Below, one piece after another: positions 1 through 8,725 of a DNA stretch of 64,000 bases. The stretch is from UBA6265 sp964526965 (GTDB lineage Bacteria > Chloroflexota > Chloroflexia > Thermomicrobiales > UBA6265). The stretch covers positions 39,957-103,956 of the forward strand of contig CAZGML010000007.1 in assembly GCA_964526965.1 (NCBI GenBank). The letters run 5' to 3'. Under the pieces are notes generated by a model. That model saw only the letters and a program-made list of their open reading frames with translations. It did no database searches and was not told the DNA's origin. Within the stretch, counting starts at the first letter, position 1, and every line of letters begins with the position of its first letter. Made by a program: the position numbers and the translations under genes.

Positions 1-129
1 GCCCTTCCCGGGCGATGCAGCCTCGGTGCATCTCTTCGTAGCTACATCCTAGAGATGTATACAGAAAAAGTCAAGAGGCTGCATCACAATTGTGTACATT
101 GCACATGCGGTCCGAATTGGCGGCAATTT
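1..129. other. Left-edge noncoding stretch
   Basis: No gene is supported here. Two short inverted repeats are visible: GATGCA/TGCATC at 14-32 and TACATC/GATGTA at 43-59. They lie just downstream of the minus-strand hydrolase gene that ends at 130 and could take part in its transcription end, but neither is followed by a convincing T-run. Confidence 0.4.
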
Positions 130-1032
130 CTACGCTTGTGCCGCGAACTGATCCCACACCCAGCGGCTGGCGCGAGCGATGGCATCGGTGGTTTCCACCG
201 ATTCGTCCTGCTGCTTGCTCATGAACGAAATGATGTAGTTCAGGTTCGGCGAGTAGACGATTCCGGCATCGTTCACCACCCCGCGCAGTGATCCCGTTTT
301 ATGAGCGGTTTCGATATCCGCATCTTTCGGCAGGCGCGCGGGGATTCGGGTTCCGAAGTTCTGGTCCTTCAGAATCTTGATCGCCCCTTCGCGACCGGCG
401 TCGGAGAGGCCCGTACCCTCGTGGATAATGCGAAGAATTTTGGCCATTTCTCGAGGGGTACTGACGTCGTTGCGCGGATCGCCCTGGAAGGCGAGGTTGC
501 CATCGTTGCTGGTGTTTTTCTTGAGCGCTTCTTTCAGCATGTCATAGTCAACTGTTGGGTCGGTTGGATCGACCCCGGCGATGGTGCAGAACATTTCGCG
601 GATGTTCATGGGGATATACGTGTTGTTGAGGCCGAGATTCTTGAGGGTTGCGGCCATCGCATCCTTCCCGATCAGGTCATACACCAGATCGGTAGCCCAG
701 TTATCCGAGACGATAATCATGAGCTCGGCGAGGTCGCGAATAGTGGGCTGGAGGCCCTCATCCAGATCCTGCAGCACACCGCTGCCCGGCACCCGATTCT
801 CGTGGGACAGCGTCAGACGCGCGGTGAGGTCGATCTCGCCCTCTTCAGCCTGTCGGTAGAGCTCATAGAGCAACGGCGTTTTCATCATGGAAGCGGTTGG
901 GTAGAGTTCATCGGCGTTATAGGTGAGTTGCAGATCCGTATCGAGGTGATCGACCATGACACCCACGGAACCACCAAGACCGTTGAACCGTGATTCCATT
1001 TCCTTTTCAAATTGTTGTTGAGAAATCGGCAC
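130..1032 (-). CDS. Class A beta-lactamase-like serine hydrolase, cytosolic
   Basis: The 300-aa protein has the serine beta-lactamase/transpeptidase fold signatures: SMMK at residues 48-51 (nucleophile Ser48, Lys51), SDN at 109-111 and KTG at 244-246. I see no N-terminal signal peptide or membrane anchor, so a secreted antibiotic-resistance role is doubtful. A general peptidase or esterase role on cytosolic substrates fits better. The start codon is GTG with a weak upstream GAG. The gene starts 15 bases after the dipeptide permease gene on the same strand, so it is probably the last gene of that transporter operon and may act on imported peptides. The class A general-base glutamate of the omega loop was not identified by eye. 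Family assignment is strong; substrate is unknown. Confidence 0.85.
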   Translation of the reverse strand: MPISQQQFEKEMESRFNGLGGSVGVMVDHLDTDLQLTYNADELYPTASMMKTPLLYELYRQAEEGEIDLTARLTLSHENRVPGSGVLQDLDEGLQPTIRDLAELMIIVSDNWATDLVYDLIGKDAMAATLKNLGLNNTYIPMNIREMFCTIAGVDPTDPTVDYDMLKEALKKNTSNDGNLAFQGDPRNDVSTPREMAKILRIIHEGTGLSDAGREGAIKILKDQNFGTRIPARLPKDADIETAHKTGSLRGVVNDAGIVYSPNLNYIISFMSKQQDESVETTDAIARASRWVWDQFAAQA

Positions 1033-1047
1033 TGGGAACTCGTCTTT

Positions 1048-1929
1048 CTATCTGTTCATTCGCGGATCGAGCACGTCGCGCAATCCGTCTCCAAGCATGT
1101 TGACACCAAGCACGAATACGGCAATGGCCATTCCGGGGAAGATGGTGATCCACGGAGCCTGGTACATATACATGCGGCCTGTGGCGAGAATTGCGCCCCA
1201 CTCCGGGCTTGGCGGTTGGGCACCGAGGCCGATAAAGCTGAGACCAGCACCGGTGAGTAACGCACCGCCAAAGCGCATGCTGCTGAGGATAATGAGCGGC
1301 GCCACCACGTTCGGCAGAATGTGTCGGGACATGATTCGTCCGCTGCCGATACCTACTGAGCGGGCAGCCTCCACATACACCTCCTGCCTGGCAGAGAGCA
1401 CCGATCCGCGCACGATACGTGCATAGGCGGGAATGGAAAGGAAGCCGAGTGAGAGGATGACCGTGTTCAGGCTGGGGCCAAGAATGGCTACCACCGCGAT
1501 CACGAAGAGGATATCCGGGAAGCTCATCCATATTTCGATAATTCGGCTGAGTACCGTATCTACGATTCCTCCGTAATACCCGCTGACAAGCCCAAGAACG
1601 ATGCCCCCAACGAAGGCGACCGAGACGGAAACGATGCCGATTTGCACCGCGATTCGCCCGCCATGAATGATGCGGCTGAAGATATCGCGGCCGAACTCAT
1701 CGGTACCGAACCAGTACGTGGAGTTCGGGGAGGTGAAACGGTCTGGCGTGTTGACCAGAATCGGATCATTCGGGGCGATATATGGCCCGAAGATGGCGAG
1801 GAGCAACAGCAACAGCACCAGCGAGCCGCCTGCAATACAGAGCTTGTTTGTTTTGAACCGGTGCCAGTACATCTGGCGCGGGGATCGAGCGTTTTTATTC
1901 AATCCGGTTGCGGAAATTGCCTGACTCAT
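1048..1929 (-). CDS. Oligopeptide ABC transporter permease, DppC type
   Basis: A 293-aa inner-membrane permease of the DppC/OppC family. The N-terminal hydrophobic segment (about residues 30-50) is followed by the typical NDP...TPDR...FGTDEFGRD region, five further hydrophobic helices and the cytoplasmic EAA loop (EAARSVGIGSGRIM), which docks the ATPase. The start was set at the ATG at 1929, because it overlaps the stop of the upstream permease gene in an ATGA junction, a sign of translational coupling; an ATG nine codons further upstream is less likely. It forms the channel with the DppB-type protein. No ATPase gene lies nearby, so the energy subunits must be encoded elsewhere. Confidence 0.92.
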   Translation of the reverse strand: MSQAISATGLNKNARSPRQMYWHRFKTNKLCIAGGSLVLLLLLLAIFGPYIAPNDPILVNTPDRFTSPNSTYWFGTDEFGRDIFSRIIHGGRIAVQIGIVSVSVAFVGGIVLGLVSGYYGGIVDTVLSRIIEIWMSFPDILFVIAVVAILGPSLNTVILSLGFLSIPAYARIVRGSVLSARQEVYVEAARSVGIGSGRIMSRHILPNVVAPLIILSSMRFGGALLTGAGLSFIGLGAQPPSPEWGAILATGRMYMYQAPWITIFPGMAIAVFVLGVNMLGDGLRDVLDPRMNR

Positions 1930-2849
1930 CCGTATCGAATCCTTGGATCTACCCATGCATACGCGATATCAACCAACAGGTTGGCAAACACAAAGGCAAT
2001 GGTCACCAGCAACACTGTGCCCTGCACTACGGGGAAGTCGCGCTGAAGAATGGAGTTCACCGCCAACTGCCCTACCCCGGGCCAACTGAAGATCACTTCT
2101 GTAATAAATGCACCACCGAGCAACGCACCGAACTGCAAACCGATAATGGTGAGCACCGGCAGCAAGGCGTTACGCAGCGCGTGAATGAGAATCACCTGGC
2201 GCTCGCGCAGGCCCTTGGCCCGGCTGGTTCGGATGTAATCCTGCCCCAGGCTCTCCAGCATGGCACTGCGGGTAAGGCGGCTCTTGGTGGCCACACTCTG
2301 GATGGATAACGAGAGGATCGGCATCACGGCGTGCTTCCACGATCCGTCTCCGCTCACGGGTAACCATCCGAGGTTCACCGCGAATAACATGATCATGAGC
2401 AGGGCGATCCAGAAGCTCGGCAGGCTCAGGCCGGTGGTGGTTGCCACCAGCACACCCGTATCAACCCAGGTGCCGCGCTTAATTGCTGCCAGCGTTCCAG
2501 AGGCGATTCCCACGATTGAACTTAGGATCACAGCGCCGAGCGTGAGGATGATGGTGTTTGGCAAGCGTTCACCAATTTCAACCAGCACTTCCCGGTTCGT
2601 GCGGATGCTGGTTCCCAGGCTACCTTCAGTAAAGAGGCGTTCCAGGAAATGCCAATATTGCACGAAGAACGGATCGTTAAGGCCCATTTCCTCTCGCAGC
2701 GCTTCGAGAGCTGCCGGTGAAGCGGTCTCGCCAAGGATGGCCACAGCCGGGTCACCGGGAACGAATTGTGTCATAGCGGCTACAGCAATCGAGACACCGA
2801 ACATAACGATGACCGATTGCAGAACACGCTGAACTATATACCTGAGCAT
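1926..2849 (-). CDS. Oligopeptide ABC transporter permease, DppB type
   Basis: A 307-aa inner-membrane permease of the DppB/OppB family. The N-terminus (MLRYIVQRVLQSVIVMFGVS) is the usual first helix, followed by the periplasmic QFVPGDPAVAILG segment, and the EAA loop reads RTSRAKGLRERQVI near residue 200. A GGGAGA ribosome site precedes the ATG. It is translationally coupled to the DppC-type gene through a 4-base overlap and lies about 80 bases after the substrate-binding protein gene on the same strand. Together these form the membrane part of a peptide or related-solute importer. Confidence 0.92.
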   Translation of the reverse strand: MLRYIVQRVLQSVIVMFGVSIAVAAMTQFVPGDPAVAILGETASPAALEALREEMGLNDPFFVQYWHFLERLFTEGSLGTSIRTNREVLVEIGERLPNTIILTLGAVILSSIVGIASGTLAAIKRGTWVDTGVLVATTTGLSLPSFWIALLMIMLFAVNLGWLPVSGDGSWKHAVMPILSLSIQSVATKSRLTRSAMLESLGQDYIRTSRAKGLRERQVILIHALRNALLPVLTIIGLQFGALLGGAFITEVIFSWPGVGQLAVNSILQRDFPVVQGTVLLVTIAFVFANLLVDIAYAWVDPRIRYG

Positions 2850-2928
2850 GGGTCTCCCACCCGAGCAGGGCCTATCCGAAATGCATCGCCGGGAGCTACC
2901 TTCTCCCGACGATGACTAACTGCATCTA

Positions 2929-4596
2929 CTAGTCTTCGATTGTTGCGTCGTTCACCAGGAACCCGCCGGTTGGGAACACCTGCAACCCCTGAACGCGCTT
3001 GTTAACTGCCGTCTTGGTGATGGGCATGTAGAGCGGAATCCACGGGAGATCCTCCAGCAGGATTTCCTGCGCACGGTAGTAGACCTCCATGCGCTCTTCC
3101 TGGTCCATGGTCTGCTGGCCCTCGAGCAGCAGTTCATCAAATTCCGGATTCGAGTAGTGCACGCGGTTGGATGACTCCAGCCGATCGGTGCTCAGGAAGA
3201 GATGAAGCACGTCCGGGTCGCTCCAGCCCCAGGTCAGCAGCAGCATGTCGTGCTCGCCACGCGGGGTGAAATCCAGCAGTGCTGCCAACTCCAGGGCATT
3301 GATCTGCACATCTACGCCAATAAGCCGGTACTGCGCCTGCAGCAGGGTGGCAAGCTGGCCGAGCGTGGCGGATGTGTTGGTGTACAGCTCGGGCGCGAGC
3401 TTCTGGCCGTCCTTCTCGCGGATACCATCGTCGCCTTCAACCCAGCCGGCTTCATCCAGCAGGGCCTTGGCCGCCTCGATGTCGAACGCTGGCGACAGTT
3501 CTTCCAACTCTTCGTTGTAACCCGGTACGGATGGTGGCAGCGGCGTGGAAACCGGTTCGGCCAGCCCACCCTCGAAGAGTGTGGAGACGATTTCGTCGCG
3601 GTTGGTAGCGTGGGCAAGCGCCTTTCGGACACGCGGATCTTCCATCATAGGGCGAGTTCGGGTGAGACCGAGGTAGCCCATGGTGGTGTTGCGCGCAGAG
3701 AATATCTCGTAGTTGTCGTCGTTTTCGAACCGCGGCAGGTCGGTGGCGGTGAGGTCGACAGCGTCGACTTCGCCGGTCTCCAGCGATGCAACCTGTGCAA
3801 ACGGCTCGGCAATTACGCGCCACTGCAGTCCTTCGAGGTGCGGCGCACCCTGGTTTTCAAAGTACTCCTCAGGCGTGGTGAAATCCTCAAACTTCGAGAG
3901 GGTGACGCTGGAACCGGTCTGCCATTCGCTGAACTGGAAGGAATTGGTACCAACCGGCTGCCGACCATAATCCTCACCCGCGGCTTCTACGGCGCTCTCG
4001 CTGAGCATGGCTCCGTAGCCACCGGCGAAGGAGTTGAAGAAGCCGGCGTTGGGTGCATCAAAGACAAGCTTGACGGTGAGCGGATCGATCACTTCCACGT
4101 TGATTGCCAGCGCGGCGTCGTAGATCGGGCTCTTGGCGCCGATTTCTTTCAGTCGCTCAATGGTGAACTTCACCGAATCGGCGTTGAACTCACTGCCATC
4201 GTGGAACGTGACGCCTTCACGAAGGTTGAATGTGATTTCGGTGTTGTCGTCGTTGATCTCCCAGTCTTCGGCCAGCAGTCCCTTGAACGAAAGATCAAGG
4301 TCCTGATAGACGAGTGCGCTGTAGATCTCGGTGAAAACGGTCCACGAAACGCTGTTGGACGTGATGTGCGGATCAAGCGTTTCCGGATCGGAAGCCAGCA
4401 CTTCGGTAAACACGCCGCTCATATCCTGCGCAGCGGCGATACCAGCAGGAACAGCCACTCCTGCGGCACCGAGCACTGCAGACATCGCCTTGGGGGTCAT
4501 GCCCAGGGCAATACCGCGTTGCATGAATGTTCGGCGATCGATTTTACGATCCTGAACATCATCCAACAGGCTGCGCAAAGAATCATTCTGTGACAT
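2929..4596 (-). CDS. Peptide ABC transporter substrate-binding protein (SBP_bac_5), copy 1
   Basis: A 555-aa extracytoplasmic binding protein of the DppA/OppA family. The N-terminus has a twin-arginine motif (DRRTFMQR, about residues 21-28) followed by a hydrophobic Ala/Gly-rich stretch ending near AAAQ, so it is probably exported folded by Tat. The body carries family hallmarks such as DPETLDPH, DGSEFNADSVKFT and LPPSVPGYN. A GAGGAGAG ribosome site precedes the ATG. It is first in a unit with the two permeases downstream. A second, closely similar binding protein lies just upstream (4972-6651), so the pair looks like a tandem duplication. The ligand cannot be deduced from the sequence. Confidence 0.92.
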   Translation of the reverse strand: MSQNDSLRSLLDDVQDRKIDRRTFMQRGIALGMTPKAMSAVLGAAGVAVPAGIAAAQDMSGVFTEVLASDPETLDPHITSNSVSWTVFTEIYSALVYQDLDLSFKGLLAEDWEINDDNTEITFNLREGVTFHDGSEFNADSVKFTIERLKEIGAKSPIYDAALAINVEVIDPLTVKLVFDAPNAGFFNSFAGGYGAMLSESAVEAAGEDYGRQPVGTNSFQFSEWQTGSSVTLSKFEDFTTPEEYFENQGAPHLEGLQWRVIAEPFAQVASLETGEVDAVDLTATDLPRFENDDNYEIFSARNTTMGYLGLTRTRPMMEDPRVRKALAHATNRDEIVSTLFEGGLAEPVSTPLPPSVPGYNEELEELSPAFDIEAAKALLDEAGWVEGDDGIREKDGQKLAPELYTNTSATLGQLATLLQAQYRLIGVDVQINALELAALLDFTPRGEHDMLLLTWGWSDPDVLHLFLSTDRLESSNRVHYSNPEFDELLLEGQQTMDQEERMEVYYRAQEILLEDLPWIPLYMPITKTAVNKRVQGLQVFPTGGFLVNDATIED

Positions 4597-4613
4597 TGAG
4601 TTCTCTCCTCAAA

Positions 4614-4633
4614 ATACACACGCTTGTGTGTAT
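4614..4633. promoter_or_regulatory. Perfect inverted repeat before the binding-protein gene
   Basis: ATACACAC-GCTT-GTGTGTAT is a perfect 8+4+8 dyad whose near end is 18 bases upstream of the ATG at 4596. It sits between the candidate promoter (4687-4714) and the ribosome site, so it could be an operator or an RNA hairpin next to the ribosome site. Confidence 0.45.
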
Positions 4634-4686
4634 ACAAACACTACGACCACGAACCCGTGCCTTTCGGTGCAGGTGCATGTGAAAGA

Positions 4687-4714
4687 ATACTAGCAGCGAC
4701 GCCCATTTGGTCAA
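4687..4714 (-). promoter_or_regulatory. Candidate sigma70-type promoter for binding protein copy 1
   Basis: On the minus strand TTGACC (4714-4709) and TAGTAT (4692-4687) are separated by 16 bases. Transcription would start near 4680 and give an approximately 85-base leader containing the inverted repeat at 4614-4633. Assigned by eye from box similarity only. Confidence 0.35.
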
Positions 4715-4912
4715 ACTGACTATGGAACATACAACACTATCCCCTGTTATTAACCGTAGCGTCGTTTCTTTCATTCCGACTATCAAAGGCACTGGCGTGA
4801 TGCATGGTATCAGCGCAGTCGTATCAGTGAGAGTCCTCAAATCGAATGATCGCGTGTTCATTTTCTCGATAGTGGCTCAATGCATATTTGATCATTAAGT
4901 TGGGTTGGCGCC

Positions 4913-4948
4913 GCGAAAGAACGCCGCAGTGCAGCGGCGTTCTCTCGC
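4913..4948 (-). terminator. Hairpin downstream of binding protein copy 2
   Basis: The 15-base arms 4913-4927 and 4934-4948 pair with a single wobble around a 6-base loop, 24 bases after the stop of the upstream binding-protein gene. There is no clean T-run, so it may be a terminator or a 3' stabilising hairpin that allows differential expression of the two binding proteins. Confidence 0.55.
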
Positions 4949-4971
4949 ATTTTGCCAACATTGCCGGCTGG

Positions 4972-6651
4972 CTAATCGCTCGCCAACATTGCGTCGTTCA
5001 TCAGCAGGCCACCAGTTGGGAACACATCCACACCGGTGAAGCGTGCATTCACGGCCGTTTTGCTAATCGGCATGTACAGAGCGACCCATGGGGAGTCACG
5101 AATGATCACTTCCTGGGCGCGGTAGTAGACCTCCATACGCGCGTCCTGATCCAGTGTTTGCTGGCCTTCCACCAGAAGGGCATCGAGCTCATCGCTTGCG
5201 TAGTGCATGTGATTGGAGGTGCCAACGCGATCTCCGCTCAGGAAAATGTAGAGTGCGTCCGGATCGCTCCAGCCCCAGCTGAGCAGGAAGAGATCGTGCT
5301 CACCGGTTGGAGAGAAATCGAGCAGTGCAGCGAGTTCGAGCTGGTTGATATCCACTTCCACACCGATTTTTGCAAGCTGACTTTGCACGAGCGTGGCCAA
5401 CTGACCCTGGGTGGGAGTGGAGGTGGTGTAGAGGCCCAGCGTAAACCGCTCGCCATCCTTCTCGCGAATGCCATCATCACCGGTTACCCAGCCGGCTTCA
5501 TTCAGCAGCGCGTTGGCGGCGTCCAGGTCCAGCGCGGGGACCTGATCTTCCAACGACTTGTCGTAGCCAGGTATGGATGGTGGCAACGGTGTGGATACGA
5601 CCTCTGCGAGCCCGCCCTCATACAGGGTGTTTACGATTTCATCACGATCGATAGCGTGCGCAATAGCCGTGCGAACATTGACATCCTGCAGGAACGGACG
5701 TGTGACGTTCATCCCCATATACCCCAGGGTTGTGCGGTTGGCGGAGAATATCTCGAAGTTCTCATCATTCTCGAACCGTGGGAGATCGGTGGCGGTGAGA
5801 TCGACAGCGTCGATTTCACCGGTCTCAAGGGAGGCAGTTTGGGCAAATGTTTCGGCGATGACATTGAAGTGCCGTTCATCGATATGCGGACGCCCACTGT
5901 TTTCGTAATAGCCGGGGGCGGCAACAAAATCATCGAATGCTGATAGCGTGACCGAAGAACCAGACGACCAGTCCTTCAACATGTAGGGACCGGTTCCGAC
6001 CGGTGAACGCCCGTACTGGTCTCCCCCGGCCTCAACAGCTGTGGGTGAAAGCATTCCGCCATAGCCACCGGTGAACGCGTTGAAGAACGCGGCGTTTGGC
6101 GCATCGAAGATGAGCTTTACGGTGTACTCGTCGATAACTTCTGGAGTGATAGCAAGCGCCATCTCGTAGTTCGGGCTCTTGGCACCCATTTCTGCCAGCC
6201 GCTCGAACGAGAACTTCACTGCTTCGGCGTTGAACGGACTGCCATCGTGGAAGGTCACATCCTGCCGAAGGTTGAAGACTATTTCTGTGTTGTCTTCACT
6301 CGGTTCCCAGCTTTCGGCCAGTAGTCCCTTGTAGGAGAGGTCGAGGTCTTTATAGATCAGGCAACTGTAAATTTCGTTGAACACGGTATATGCGGCACTG
6401 TTGGCCGTATCCTGTGGATCCAGCGTTTCCGGATCGGAGTTCACTGCCTGCACAAACGCGGTCAGCGCTTCGTCCTGCCGGGCGGCGGTAGCCACTCCGG
6501 CGGGGACCGCAACACCGGCCGCGCCGAGGACAGCAGCCATCGCCCTGGCACTCATGCCAAGTGCAGCAGCGCGCGTGAGAAACGAGCGCCGATCAATTCG
6601 ACGCGCCTCAACATCATCCAGTAGATTCCGCAAAGTGTCCTTCTCCGACAT
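4972..6651 (-). CDS. Peptide ABC transporter substrate-binding protein (SBP_bac_5), copy 2
   Basis: A 559-aa paralogue of the 2929-4596 gene with the same layout: a LRNLLDDVEARRIDRRSF start carrying a twin-arginine motif, an AAVLGAAGVAVPAG hydrophobic segment, then an SBP_bac_5 body. Motifs such as DLPRFEND, LPPSIPGYDKSLED and the C-terminal FPTGGLLMNDA are shared almost word for word with copy 1. The start was placed at the ATG preceded by GGAGGAAGAG, 12 codons inside the longest open frame. A hairpin and about 320 bases separate it from copy 1, so the two may be separately controlled. Copy 2 has no permease of its own and probably shares the DppB/DppC pair. Confidence 0.9.
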   Translation of the reverse strand: MSEKDTLRNLLDDVEARRIDRRSFLTRAAALGMSARAMAAVLGAAGVAVPAGVATAARQDEALTAFVQAVNSDPETLDPQDTANSAAYTVFNEIYSCLIYKDLDLSYKGLLAESWEPSEDNTEIVFNLRQDVTFHDGSPFNAEAVKFSFERLAEMGAKSPNYEMALAITPEVIDEYTVKLIFDAPNAAFFNAFTGGYGGMLSPTAVEAGGDQYGRSPVGTGPYMLKDWSSGSSVTLSAFDDFVAAPGYYENSGRPHIDERHFNVIAETFAQTASLETGEIDAVDLTATDLPRFENDENFEIFSANRTTLGYMGMNVTRPFLQDVNVRTAIAHAIDRDEIVNTLYEGGLAEVVSTPLPPSIPGYDKSLEDQVPALDLDAANALLNEAGWVTGDDGIREKDGERFTLGLYTTSTPTQGQLATLVQSQLAKIGVEVDINQLELAALLDFSPTGEHDLFLLSWGWSDPDALYIFLSGDRVGTSNHMHYASDELDALLVEGQQTLDQDARMEVYYRAQEVIIRDSPWVALYMPISKTAVNARFTGVDVFPTGGLLMNDAMLASD

Positions 6652-6967
6652 GGATCTCTTCCTCCGACTCGTGCCGCCAAGGCGCACGGAAATTGCTCCC
6701 GTTCACGAAGCACATGGAAAAAAGACACGAATGCTTGCCCATGAAGGGATTGCGTGAATTATCAGGAAATCTCGATGGATTACCTTCCGACTCGGACCGA
6801 GTCGCATTCTTCGTGTCTGCCCTATCCTCTTCGACAAGGTTTGTTGAACATAACCACTGTATCAAAGAATTGGCTTTTGTGGACCAATTCGGCGGGATTA
6901 AGGTTTAGATATGAGATATATGCGCTATTACTGGCCAATTTCGGGATGTTTGCCCCGAGCCAACACA
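6652..6967. other. Intergenic region upstream of binding protein copy 2
   Basis: About 315 bases without a supportable gene. It should hold the promoter of the minus-strand gene starting at 6651, but I could not pick out a convincing pair of promoter boxes. Confidence 0.5.
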
Positions 6968-7005
6968 AAACCGGCCCAGGTACGACACTGTACCTGAGCC
7001 GGTTT
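6968..7005 (-). terminator. Intrinsic terminator of the BrkB-family gene
   Basis: AAACCGGC-C-CAGGTAC (6968-6983) pairs with GTACCTG-A-GCCGGTTT (6990-7005) with one internal mismatch. On the minus strand the stem is followed by TTTTGTG. It lies 22 bases after the stop of the gene at 7028-7942. Confidence 0.75.
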
Positions 7006-7027
7006 GAATGTTAACTACAGAACCCGG

Positions 7028-7942
7028 TTAAACGCTCTTGGGCTGGCGAACTTCCTTCTTGGTTTCCTGCACTTCGCCCTGCTGCACGTTGTCTTGTTCA
7101 GTCTCCGGGTGCGCCTTGTAGATGACAGCGTTGATTTCTGCACCAACCAGAAGCACTGCCGACGAGATGAAGAAGTAAAGCAAGAGGATGATGACACCGG
7201 CCAATGAGCCGTAGGTAGCGTTGTAGTTCCCGAAATTACTGATGTAGAACGAGAAGCCGAGCGTGGCCACTATCCACCCGATGACAGCCAGAACAGAGCC
7301 GGGTGTGAGGACGACGAAAGGCTGGTCGACATTCGGGAAGAAATAGTAAATCAGCGCGATTGCCAGAATCATCAGCAATATCGCGACCGGGATGCGCAGC
7401 CATGTCCAGAGCGTGACAACGATGGCTCCAAGCCCGATTTGATCGGCCAACCATTCGATAGTCTGTGGACCAAGGAACATAAGCGCCAGCGAGGCGAGGA
7501 CGATCACTGCAAGACCGATGGTATAGAGCACGGACATCAGGTACTTCTTCACGATGCCTCGTTCCTCTTCAACGTCATAGGCAACGTTAAGCGCGTGCAT
7601 TACTGACCGCACTCCGCCCGCCGCCGACCAGATGGCGAGGAGAAGACCAAAGGAGAGCAAGCCACCGTTGGCACCCGATTGCACCTGTTCGAGGATATTC
7701 TCGATCTGGGAATACAGGTCAGGCGAAACAGCGTTACGTGCTTCCTCCAACAAGGAATCGAAGAAATTCTGCATACCAAAGGCGCTCAACAGTGTGAGCA
7801 AGAAAATGAGGAATGGGAAAATGGCAAGCAGGATTCGATAGGTGAGTGCCGCGGCATGGGTGTTCATGTCATCCGCAATAAAATCCTTCACCGCCTGCTT
7901 TATCACACCTACCGGGCTCATGCCCTTAAATCCTGAAATCAT
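7028..7942 (-). CDS. YihY/BrkB family inner-membrane protein
   Basis: The 304-aa product has the YihY/virulence-factor BrkB layout: DDMNTHAAALTYRILLAIFPFLIFL near residue 25, several long hydrophobic helices, and the YHALNVAYDVEEERG-like loop (here MHALNVAYDVEEE). The C-terminal tail is charged (ETEQDNVQQGEVQETKK). The start was set at the ATG behind AGGAGACG, 48 codons inside the longest frame; the discarded leader does not look like protein. The molecular function of the family is not settled. It closes with a clear terminator and follows a hairpin that separates it from the DUF3618-like gene. Confidence 0.88.
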   Translation of the reverse strand: MISGFKGMSPVGVIKQAVKDFIADDMNTHAAALTYRILLAIFPFLIFLLTLLSAFGMQNFFDSLLEEARNAVSPDLYSQIENILEQVQSGANGGLLSFGLLLAIWSAAGGVRSVMHALNVAYDVEEERGIVKKYLMSVLYTIGLAVIVLASLALMFLGPQTIEWLADQIGLGAIVVTLWTWLRIPVAILLMILAIALIYYFFPNVDQPFVVLTPGSVLAVIGWIVATLGFSFYISNFGNYNATYGSLAGVIILLLYFFISSAVLLVGAEINAVIYKAHPETEQDNVQQGEVQETKKEVRQPKSV

Positions 7943-8026
7943 CGTCTCCTGTCCCTTCTGCTCCCCGATCTTTTCGTTGGCCTCACGCAATCGGCCGGTC
8001 ACATAGTGCTCTTCATCGTGTCCAAA

Positions 8027-8065
8027 CGAAATGCGGGCGAAGCCAAATGCATTGCCCGCATTTCG
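8027..8065 (-). terminator. Hairpin after the DUF3618-like gene
   Basis: CGAAATGCGGGC (8027-8038) and GCCCGCATTTCG (8054-8065) are perfect 12-base arms around a 15-base loop, about 40 bases downstream of the minus-strand stop at 8108. There is no U-tract, so a stabilising hairpin is also possible. Confidence 0.5.
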
Positions 8066-8107
8066 AGGGCGTGTACCGCCCTGCAATCGGTAAGTCGTAC
8101 CGATTGT

Positions 8108-8725
8108 CTATTCTTGCTGAGCATCTCGTTGGGCCTGGGCAGCTTTATCTTCAAACGATCCCTCGCGTTGCTGCGCGGTATCGAGCTTCTCCGAGAAGCC
8201 TGGAAAGTTTTGATCCATTTTCTGCTTGAGTTGCTCGGTCACGCTGCCCATCAGGGCTGCTCCGGCGTTGGAGATAGTCTCTTCCAGTCCAGACTGCCGG
8301 GCCGCGCTGCGAAGGCTGTTGCCGATGCTGGCCGCAGTCGATTGGCCTCCATCGTGGCCACTCGTTCCTGGGCTGCTGGCGTAACCGGTTGAATAGCCAC
8401 CCTGGTGTTGTCGGGAGTCGCTGGAGCCACCCAGCAAACCGCCGAGTACGAACCCGCCGATCATCGCTACACCAACGGAGAGCAGCGGGCGCTCTTGCAC
8501 CTGGCGCTCGAAATCGAAGTCCTCGACCGCGTGTTTCACGGTTTCGACTGAATCGTCCACCATGGCCTGCGCTTCACCCCGCACCTGCGATGCGGTGTCT
8601 GTTACCTGCTGGCGCGTATCATCGACCTGCTGTTGAACCTGATTCTGAAGTTCGTCGATTTTCGCCCCGGCGTCTGCGCGCTGGGCGTCTATTTCTTCAC
8701 GGAGTTGATCTGATGACTTGCCCAT
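8108..8725 (-). CDS. DUF3618-like membrane-associated protein
   Basis: The 205-aa protein starts with a heptad-like charged helix (SSDQLREEIDAQRADAGAKI) typical of DUF3618, continues as a probable coiled coil with many Gln, Asp and Val residues to about residue 75, and has one Gly-rich membrane segment (LLSVGVAMIGGFVLGGLLGG) near 80-100. The rest is polar and Gly/Ser/Gln rich with a second charged helix. It overlaps the end of the Holin-X-like gene by 37 bases, so both are translated from one message. Such proteins are usually seen with YqjD/YqjE-type partners and are thought to act at the envelope during stress; the function is inferred from context. Confidence 0.75.
   Translation of the reverse strand: MGKSSDQLREEIDAQRADAGAKIDELQNQVQQQVDDTRQQVTDTASQVRGEAQAMVDDSVETVKHAVEDFDFERQVQERPLLSVGVAMIGGFVLGGLLGGSSDSRQHQGGYSTGYASSPGTSGHDGGQSTAASIGNSLRSAARQSGLEETISNAGAALMGSVTEQLKQKMDQNFPGFSEKLDTAQQREGSFEDKAAQAQRDAQQE

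Noticed and set aside
130..1032. Antibiotic-resistance beta-lactamase
   Set aside because: No signal peptide and an apparent peptide-transporter operon context; only the fold is supported.
3202..4593. Long open frame on the plus strand opposite binding protein copy 1
   Set aside because: It has no ribosome site and no recognisable domain, and mirrors a well-supported gene; GC-rich codon use creates such antisense frames. The same holds at 4888-5943 and on the minus strand at 38013-39212.
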